A stretch of 64,000 bases of DNA from Monomorium pharaonis (lineage: Eukaryota; Arthropoda; Insecta; Hymenoptera; Formicidae): NCBI RefSeq assembly GCF_013373865.1, contig NC_050476.1, positions 10,032,001 to 10,096,000 on the forward strand. Reading direction: 5' to 3'. Each line of letters starts with the position of its first letter. Within the stretch, counting starts at the first letter, position 1. Under the pieces are notes generated by a model that saw only the letters and a list, made by a program, of their open reading frames with translations, was not told the DNA's origin and did no database searches. This document shows positions 56,434-64,000 of this stretch, piece by piece. The position numbers were made by a program, and so were the translations under genes.

Positions 56434-57344
56434 GGGAAATACTACTGTGTCCAATCACTTATGTGCGCTGGACAGTCCCGTCTATAAGCCATAACGTTTG
56501 ATTGTTTTACGGCCTATTTTCTCTATGTTAAATGACTGAACTTTGAAGCTTCATAGTTCAAGTTCGGCACGGTAAATGGTTTTAAAATTTTAACCGGTTA
56601 TGCGGATATGCGAAACAGCTTGATGTATTAAATCTATTTGTATAACAAATTTTTTCAAAATTATTGAAAATTGATTTGGGAACATAATATCTTGAAAGAG
56701 TTCTGCAATGCATTGTTAATGTCTCGTTGCTAGTTGCTAAAAATGGCAACTCTAGTTACAAAACGTTATTTTCAGTTGAAATAAGCAATTGCGGTTACTA
56801 TAGAAAAGTTTTAATTCTCAACTAAAAGTTGAAAATTGGTTAACTGCTTATTTTTAACCGGAAATAGCGTTTTGTAACTGTTACGTTCAGCTTTAAGGAA
56901 TCTTGGGTCGGATCGGATGGTTGTAAGGATGTTTAGGAAATGGTGATAAGGCAGGGAAGGACGTAACGTAACGCGACCTAAAGGCACACGCTCGGAGAAG
57001 ACAAGTGCTTTAGGAGTGAACGCACTTTTTATTACTAGGAAATAAGTGTCAGCGTGCCAATGGGCTTGTTATTACGCTGTTTTTCTAGATTGGTCCTGTT
57101 TTAAGTCGGCAATTTAATTGCTTTAACTTGAGATTGGATCAAGTGCTAACTTTGGATCGGAAAAATTGAGACTGGAGGCCCTTTAATAAACTAAACGAAT
57201 TACTGCTCTCTTTTTAATTATTATAATATTTATTCTTACGAAACAAAAACAAGTTTGTTAAAAATTTGCTGTGGTCTTGTTTCTGTGGTGAGAATAGTGT
57301 GATACAATTTCGGGTTTGTGAGATTATTATTTATATTCGATAAC
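56434..57344. other. No gene seen; possible old element DNA
   Basis: A small inverted pair AACCGGTTATGCGG… and AGTTGAAAATTGGTTAACTG near 56590 and 56825, and a moderately GC-rich segment 56880-57180 beginning GTTACGTTCAGC. No family recognised. Confidence 0.35.
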
Positions 57345-57348
57345 ATTT

Positions 57349-58094
57349 TGTAACGGTTCACCTTTCCCGAACGCCTCGGACAGGCTCGCCGGGTGCCAGG
57401 ATCCGGGAGAAGGGGGAAGCCAACTTGCGTATGCCGATATTAAGTTAATACTTCTTTATTAGAGTTCTTATGTTACGTCTAGATCTTATTCTACGTGAAA
57501 TCTTACCCTAGGCGCATTACTTAACCTACGAGGATATATAAAATATATATACAACTTAATTCTATTGACGTCAGTCGTATGGGAGCGCGCAAATGCGCAG
57601 CACCTTGGCTCGCGGTCGCGGTGCGGGGTCAAGCGGTAACAGGGATGCCGAAAGCCGGCGTGCGCCAGGCGGCGGAACGATCTAATGACCTGCCCCGTCA
57701 GCGGGAACAAGGATGCCGAAAGTCGGCGTGCGTCAAGCGGCGGAACGGTCTAATGACCTGTCCCATCGGCGGCAACAAGGATGCCGAAAGCCGGCGTGCG
57801 CCAGGCGGCGGAACAGTCTAATGGCCTGCTCCGTCGGCGGAAACCAGGAAGTCGAATGCTGGTGCGTACCAGGCAGCAAAGCGGTCGAGTGACCAGCCCT
57901 GTCGACGGGAATGGTGATCGGTCTCAATCGCGCCTGCCTTTTATACCTGCCAGGGCGATCCCTATGCGCTCTCAGCAGCGTAGTGGGAGCGGTTCCCCGT
58001 GGGGGAAAGTAGATTCTCGGGGAGGGCGTCTTAGGACGCCGAGTTCCTCATAGTTGGGCGGGTGTTCGGCCCGGGACTAGTGACGTTTGTCACA
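57349..58094 (+). mobile_element. Solo LTR, 746 bp, 4-bp duplication ATTT
   Basis: It starts TGTAACGGTTCACC and ends GACGTTTGTCACA (TG…CA), with ATTT directly before and after. The start and the GGGTGTTCGGCC stretch near the end match the LTR at 32212-33156, so both are probably one Ty3/gypsy family. Internal sequence is absent, as after LTR-LTR recombination. Orientation follows the 32212 copy. Confidence 0.88.
57640..57905 (+). repeat. ~67-bp tandem repeat inside the solo LTR, four copies
   Basis: GGATGCCGAAAGCCGGCGTG, CGCCAGGCGGCGGAACG and TCTAATGACCTG recur three times closely and a fourth time diverged. The repeated frames seen on both strands come from this array. Confidence 0.92.
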
Positions 58095-58098
58095 ATTT

Positions 58099-60580
58099 AG
58101 ATTTATTGCAGTCATAACACTAGCACTATCAATTAACCTTATTTTTATTATTACACCACAATTTACTATCCTACTTCTTATTTCAAATAGATCTGTTGAC
58201 ATTTTAATACGACAGTGTTAAGGCCTAAAATTTTATAATTGACATTATCTTTAGGTTTATTATTGCAATTATGTGAACATAACTACGAATTAATTTTTAT
58301 AACAAATTAACATTATGTTAGATGTATTACTGCGACTATATGAACATAACTATGAATTAATTCTTAAATTGAACTTACTAATAAATTGACGAGTTATAAT
58401 AATAAGGTGGAAGGAGAGAGTAGGAATTTATTTCATGTAATATGGCTGTAGATGGGGGGGGGAGAAATGTAAAAGAAATCTACAGGTACGGCATAAGGGA
58501 GAGAACTCGCGGATAGGAAGACAGAGATATGGTTATCTGGCGAGAGAGCAGAAACTACTGTGAATAATGCCTCTAAATGTATTTTTCGATAGTTAAGAAA
58601 GTACCTTAGAGAGCGTCTGAAGGAGGATATCTGGGAGAATTGCTAAAGGATATCCTCCAGGGACTCATGGATATAATTGTAGTAATAATAATGGACGAGG
58701 GGGTGGAATGTAAAGTTCATCTAAAAACTCGTGCTTGTCAAAAGGCGCAGGGGAAAGTGGGGGTGGTGGCGGTTTTCTGGTGAACTAATGGCGGAGAATG
58801 TGGGAGGAGGGATGAGTCGGGGTGAGTCCTCGGAAATAGAGACACCTAGAGATAAAAGGGACTCGAGATGAGTTCTCGAGAATAGAGGCTAGAGACTCGA
58901 TTAGAATCCTCGGTTGTTGGAAATAAGAGGGAATTATTTAAAAATAAGAGCGTGCCTTAAAGAATTAAGAACGGAAGGGAATAGATAAGTAAAAAAAAAA
59001 CAAGAAAGAAATTGTGATCGTGGGACTTACTCATTATTAGTTTTCGAACAAATCTGTTGGAATCGAATAGATTTCTTGACCAGATGTGGAACGGCACTAC
59101 AGTTATTTACACACTGATTTTACATGATTATATTCTACTACAACTACTGCTATACAACTTTTAACTAACTTCATTATTACTCTTCTATTTTTATTTCCAT
59201 CACTGCTGTTTTATTTTCTTCAACTTTAGCTGTTCTGCTCTACTATATTTTTTAACTAACTAACTGGTCGTGCTCTTCAAGATTTGGTATTTTATATATA
59301 TAGAGTCTTACAGAGGAAGGATATAAATGTAGGTGGTTCAATTTAGTTATTCTAATTGGTAGGACTTTTCAGGATTGTGTAATGAATGAATTCTAAGTTT
59401 TCTTATTGGAAAAAGTTTTTTTTTTTTTTTGATTAATCATACGTTGAGTAATCTGTCGAAAGTTTCTTTGTTTTCTCTCACATTTCTTTAATTTTATTGA
59501 AGGGATCTGACCTGTCGCATAGGTTATCTTCTCTTCGGGTTTAAAAAGATAGATAATTCTTTATCGTGCTAAACGTGCTACGGTTTGCAGATGGAGAAAA
59601 CGATTATTTATTTATTACTAATGTTTGGATTTTTTTATTGCTTATTCTTGTGAGGAATCGTGAAACCCTGTTTCGACGCGAGTTTGTTTTTGTATTTCTA
59701 CGCTCAGAATTTATTGTTTGTTGACTCAATATTCAAAAGGAGTTGAACTTATCAACTTGGTCGTTTCATCCTTCGATGTTTGTCGTCACGTTTCTAACAG
59801 ATTAATCCTAGGCGCATGAAAAAATTATCGGAGGCCGTTGAATTTTTTTTGTAATTTCATTTGTTTCTTTGACAAAGGAAAATTGTAGAGTCTGTCGGAC
59901 ATAACAAACTATAATAGCGTATTATAGAATTATTATTCTTAATAATTAGCAACGCATTATAAATTTTTTTTAACGTTTGCGAGTTTTATGAACAGCGGTA
60001 GCGATAGTAAACTGTTTATTTGCATGTTTAACTCAGCATTCTTATCTCATCGGCCTTTACAGTGCACTGCCTAAAATGTAAGTGGTAACTTCTTTAATTA
60101 AATTTTCGCAAGGAGGTAATTTTTTGCAAGCCTTACTGGCTATAAAGGCGGATGAGTAACGAATATGATTAAGAAGTTGAATGAACTTACCTTAAGTGAA
60201 GTTTGATTATAATTATGCGTTCTCGTCCGGATGTATAACTATGTAGTCATACTCCTTGCGTCATCTACAACAGGCTAATTCAAAGTAAAAGAAAACACGT
60301 TGTCTGCGCCGTGCTATACGTGTCGGAACATATACTTTCAGAAAAAATTATATAACCTTAATTTTAACAGATAAAATTATGATCCTTTTTTTTAATTTAA
60401 AGATAATAATTTATCCATTAAAATGTATTAAGTTTTTAACTATTATACACTTTTAAAAAAAAGATGCTATCGATTTTATTGTTGACAGTTTTTTGCGATG
60501 CTGATTGGCTCTCCCGTTGCGCTTACTTCGTGCGAAAGCAACTATCATTGCGATTGAATTTTGACAGATGTCAAATTACA
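58099..60580. other. No gene recognised over about 2.5 kb
   Basis: 58400-59040 is purine-rich (GGAGAGAGTAGG, GGGGGGGGGAGA), 59040-60000 AT-rich. A weak mirrored patch CATCGGCCTTTACAG / CTATAAAGGCGGATGAG spans 60047-60153. No protein family or element ends were identified. Confidence 0.45.
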
Positions 60581-60581
60581 A

Positions 60582-61902
60582 ATATTTGGACCAACAAAAT
60601 ATAAAGCACGTTCTAAAATAAATACAGAATGGTCTAATGTGACGCATAACATCAGATTAGAAAGCAATGCGTTACAATAAATATAGATTATGAGAAAAAA
60701 TTAAAGACAGAATTAAAATGTTAGAATATTAAAACTTACGTGTCAATGTTCAAGAATCGAACATAAAATATAGGATGTAAATTACATATGAATAATACTC
60801 TGAACAGTAAAACAAAATATAAAGGAACATAATGTAAATTACATCAAGCTGGTAACAAGTTTACGAAACGACTAAGAACAAAAACAAGAATTTATTTAAA
60901 ATATATGTACATGAAAAATAAACATTAAACCAAAGTTATTATTCTATTATATACTGCTTAAATTTTTTGTATATTTCTCTAGATTAATAGAATTCGTGTT
61001 TATTTTTATAATGGACGGATTAAAGAATTGAAAAATCGCACACAGGCTTCTAACAGTAGTTTTACAATAGGAAACGTGACTTTTGATACGAAAAGAAGTT
61101 TAACAATTCCTTACAATAAAGGTATCATTGATGGTATTAGTCATTACTTGAAAAAAATGGGCATCGACACATTATTCACGGTTCCAAAAAAGTTTGATAT
61201 TATTATTAAAAAAGGAAAAGATGAGCTTGACGATTTGAAGAGAAGAAATGTCATTTATTATTTAAAGTGCAATGACTGCAGTTTATCCTACATTGGGCAA
61301 ACAAAACGTTACTTAGAGACACGATTGAAGGAGCATATGAGTAACATGAGAGTAACGAAAGTGAACACTCAGTAGTTAATAAGCACAGAATGTTAGCGAA
61401 TTATGATTTTGATTGGCAAACGCTTCGATTACATATAGAGAAAACAGTAAAGAACGAGAAATAGCCGAGATGTTTTTTATAAAAATGAACACGAATTCTA
61501 TTAATCTACAGAATGATACGAAAAATTTAAACATTCTATATAATAAAACAATAACTTTGGCTTAATGTTTATTTTCATGCACATATATCTTAAATAATTT
61601 CTTGTTTTTGTTTTTAGTCGCTTCGTAGACTCGTTAGCAGCTTGACGTAATTTACATTATGTTCTTTTATATTTTATTTTACTGTTCAGAGTATTATTTA
61701 TATGTAATTTATATGTTATATTTTATATTTGATTCTTGAACATTGACACGTAAGTTTGAATATTCTAACATTTTAATTCTGTATTTTTTTTATAATCTAT
61801 ATTTATTGTAACGCGTTGCTTTCTAACTTCATGTTATGCGTTACATTACATTATTCTATATTTATTTTAAAACGTGCTTTATATTTTGTTGGTCCGAATA
61901 TA
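60582..61902. mobile_element. Penelope-like element remnant between 360-bp inverted repeats
   Basis: ATATTTGGACCAACAAAATA at 60582 is mirrored to 61902. The arms (60582-60945 and 61555-61902) share GTTCTAAAATAAATA, GTCAATGTTCAAGAATC, CATAATGTAAATTACATCAA and AAAACAAGAA(A/T)TTATTTAA-type blocks. A GIY-YIG endonuclease remnant fills the interior. Penelope-like elements often carry terminal repeats in direct or inverted orientation, which fits; the reverse transcriptase part is missing. Confidence 0.75.
61019..61540 (+). pseudogene. GIY-YIG endonuclease domain of a Penelope-like retroelement, 5'-truncated and frameshifted
   Basis: The frame from about 61019 reads TIPYNKGIIDGISHYLKKMG and then NVIYYLKCNDCSLSYIGQTK with RYLETRLKEHM. 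VIYYLKC…SYIGQT followed by R…EH is the GIY-YIG core with the CxxC insertion typical of Penelope-type proteins. After a frameshift at about 61370 (stop at 61373) it continues HSVVNKHRMLANYDFDW. The domain nicks target DNA in active elements. The reverse transcriptase that should precede it is absent. Confidence 0.83.
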
Positions 61903-61903
61903 T

Positions 61904-62124
61904 TGTCACGCGCGTACTTGCGGGAATGAATAAGACACATTTTCTCTTGTAAAATAAACGGTTTAATTTAGAGACAGAGAATACACGTCCGCTCAAGCGC
62001 AAGACCGAAATTCAATTCTTTGTTTATCCGCGTTTTCAAGCTCTTGACAGCTGACAACGTTCTGTCGCGGAAATCAATATATCGATCGGCCAGGACAGCT
62101 GACCGATCCAAGGGGCGTAATACT
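61904..62124 (-). mobile_element. 3' LTR of a Ty3/gypsy retrotransposon (minus strand), short
   Basis: On the plus strand it begins TGTCACGCGCG, i.e. the minus-strand LTR ends CGCGTGACA. A polypurine tract GAAGGAGGAGGGGC in minus sense lies at about 62125-62138, immediately before the LTR start. An AAATTAAACCG/TTTATTTTAC region could hold the poly(A) site. The LTR start is not a clean TG, so its right border is uncertain. It abuts the Penelope-like repeat, which may mark the insertion site. Confidence 0.65.
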
Positions 62125-62139
62125 GCCCCTCCTCCTTCA

Positions 62140-62915
62140 AAAGTTGTCCCGACAAAAACGTTTTAAAGAAAAATCTTCCAGCTGCGATGTTTCAGAAACC
62201 ACGACCTTGTTCCTCTTCGGCCTGCTGACCGAATTTCCGAACCGTCGTTACAGGTCTAACATCCAACTCAGTCAAGTCTTCAGCCAGCGAAATTTCAGAA
62301 GCCTCGACCCAGCTTTTCCTCAGATTGTCGCCCGAGTTTCTCAGCCCAAGTTCGTCAGCCCAGGCTCCAACATTTGGCTTCTTTCGGATTCTTAGGTCCT
62401 CTTCTTAGGTCCTTTTCTTAGGTTCTCTTCAGAGATCTCTTTTCGTCCCCCACTTAAAATTTCTTCTCTCCAAGACATCCCTTCTGGATTTCTCCTCTTC
62501 ACGAGGTGTACACTTCTCGAGGGGTTCTTCAAGAAATTTCTTCTCGTAGTGACAAGGGGGGGGATACTCCCGTGGACCCTTCGCCCTCATGGGCGCTCCG
62601 AGTCCCTGCCTCGGCATTTGACTTGAGCCCAGCGGGAAAACCATGGTCAAAAACTGCACCGCGGGCGAGGCAGTCTTCCAAAAATTAAAATTTCTCCCGC
62701 GAGGAAAGAACAGCACAACTTACAATTATAAGTATTCGTCGGAAAAATTCTCAAGAAGATCTTCCACCTGTCCTTTTCTCTACGATAAGAAACTCTGTAA
62801 AACCAAACAAAAGCAAAGGGCAGAACAACAAAATTAATTTTAAACTTGTTTATAAATGTTACAATTTTCTAAAACTCCGGGCTCTGTCTCCCTAGCCTGC
62901 TCTAAATCTATCTAC
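62140..62915 (-). other. Gypsy element 3' region between pol and LTR, no clear gene
   Basis: Lies between the integrase end and the LTR. A 95-aa minus frame (62716-62429) contains no known motif. The repeat CTTAGGTCCTCTTCTTAGGT is present at about 62390. Some gypsy elements have such non-coding or poorly conserved tails. Confidence 0.5.
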
Positions 62916-62916
62916 A

Positions 62917-64000
62917 TTAAACTATCTCCCTTTCCTTAAAAGGAGCCAATCTGTCAGAATGAACAATTCTATTACGATGCCTAGGGGACCTGCGTATACA
63001 ATAGACTACTTTATTCAGCTTTTTAATTATGATTAAGGTCCATCCGAATTCCTTTGTAACTTCAGAGCTAAACCTCTCGTTCTCCGAGGATTGAACAACC
63101 AAACTTTTTGACCTTTTTGAAATAAAACTTGCCTGGCCTTCGTATCGTAACGCACCTTCACACGTGAAGAACGAATATTCAAACGCTCCCTAGCTAAAGA
63201 ACTAATTTCTTTGAGCTTCTGTCGAAGATCTCTCACATAACGTCCCAGCAAAAGAGATACATTTGTTCCAGGAGGACTTTCTCATAAAAGATCAAGAGGC
63301 ATCCTTAGATCTTGTCCTAAATAAAGCTCAGCGGGAATCAAACCGGTCGCTTCATGTTTCGAAGAACGATAAGCCAAAAGGTACATTGGAATCCAGAGAT
63401 CCCAATCCTTCTGATTCCAAGAAACGTACTTCGCTAAAAAATTGGTGATGGTTTGGTGTTGGCGTTCCACTTGATCATCAGATTGAGGGTGAAGAGGAGT
63501 GGTCCTAGTTTTCTTAATTTCGAAAAGCACCATAAGCTCAGAAAAGAGTGCTGACTCAAAGTTTCTTCCCTGATCAGTGTGAAGTCTTAAAGGTACTCCG
63601 TGCCTAGAGACAACCTGGTTTACGAAGACTTTAGCTACCGTCTTTGCTCTGATGTTTTTTAGAGGAAAAGCTGCAATCCACTTAGTAAAACAATCCACAA
63701 TAACAAGTAAATATTTGTTTCCTGAAGAGGAAGTAGGAAATGGTCCTAAAATGTCCATCTCAATTCTTTCAAATGGAGTGCCAATGTTGTAAATTTGTAG
63801 AAGGGATTTTCCCTTTTCGGAAGGACCTTTCCTAGAAATACATACGTCACAAGATTTACACCAATCCTTAACGTCTTGTTTACAGGTTGTCCAAAAGAAA
63901 CGTTTCCGAATTCTCTCAAGTGTCTTATTAACACCGAAGTGTCCGCTCGAAGAAGAATCATGGGCAAGCGTCAAAATTTCTTTTATATGACTACGGGGAA
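62917..64000 (-). pseudogene. Ty3/gypsy integrase region of pol, 5' part outside window
   Basis: The frame is open to the right edge. In order it has a zinc-binding HHCC module (LAHD, SGHFG, WCKSCDVC), then the catalytic core with EMDILGPFP (first D), HTDQGRNFE (second D) and QSDDQVERQHQ (E). I count 35 residues between the second D and the E, so the DD35E triad is complete. An in-frame TGA follows MPLDLL at about 63280; the same frame resumes with GTNVSLLLGRYVRDL and KVWLFNPRRTRGL, and a frameshift near 63050 leads to KLNKVVYCIRRSPRHRN. Two lesions thus separate a sound core from its C-terminal domain. Upstream reverse transcriptase and protease lie beyond the window. Confidence 0.92.

Noticed and set aside
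56034..56458. Frames rich in CVCV or THTH
   Set aside because: Translations of the CA/GT microsatellite.
57579..58053. Frames with a repeated 'MPKAGVRQAAE' peptide
   Set aside because: Produced by the 67-bp tandem repeat inside the LTR at 57349-58094; not conserved as a protein.

Overview
This window looks like transposon-dense, gene-poor nuclear DNA from an arthropod, most likely an insect. I suspect a hymenopteran such as an ant, but that is an impression and not proven here. Support: spliceosomal introns (GT-AG), no bacterial operons, AT-rich background with GC-rich islands, long CA/GT microsatellites, and remnants of many eukaryotic mobile-element classes (Tc1, a mariner-like family with a DUF4817-type start, hAT, PIF/Harbinger, possible P, Helitron, Penelope-like, Ty3/gypsy, non-LTR). 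Every element gene is partial, frameshifted or carries stops. The only candidate host gene is a set of EF-hand exons at 37980-39431, possibly preceded by a phase-compatible exon at 18335-18432.

Layout. 1-740 Tc1 transposase. 2737-4835 retroposed insert with a 16-bp target-site duplication (TSD). 5465-6033 decayed gypsy integrase (minus). 6218-8714 palindrome-in-palindrome foldback element flanked by TA. 8902-11631 DDE transposase with a SWIM-like tail, split by a TA-flanked transposon (9586-11013). 12940-13345 and 19184-21251 are a small and a gene-carrying member of one inverted-repeat family. 13415-16540 is a 3.1 kb foldback element whose arms are tandem arrays and which carries two decayed genes. 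21421-22378 Harbinger remnant. 25106-25700 P-like transposase tail. 27929-28275 hAT MITE. 28450-29750 and 34214-35345 purine/pyrimidine-skewed tracts. 30014-31594 inverted minisatellite element. 32175-34213 inverted-repeat element split by a solo LTR. 36224-36395 Helitron helicase end.

39835-52230 is a large, degenerate, concentric inverted repeat about 12.4 kb long. A broken transposase gene lies at its centre, and its arms have been hit by later insertions, including a hAT MITE with a perfect 8-bp duplication. Further right are a 1.4 kb hAT element (52419-53832), more inverted minisatellite elements, a solo LTR (57349-58094), a Penelope-like GIY-YIG remnant between inverted repeats (60582-61902), and the 3' end of a gypsy retrotransposon running off the right edge on the minus strand.

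The recurring and least expected theme is foldback elements whose arms are short tandem arrays in opposite orientation (units of about 15, 16, 26, 32, 53 and 118 bp). Several share one core, a CA microsatellite beside a GGGCTTCGCCC-type hairpin, although their arm repeats differ. The genes do not form a pathway. They are independent mobile-element remnants whose nesting gives a relative order of insertion.
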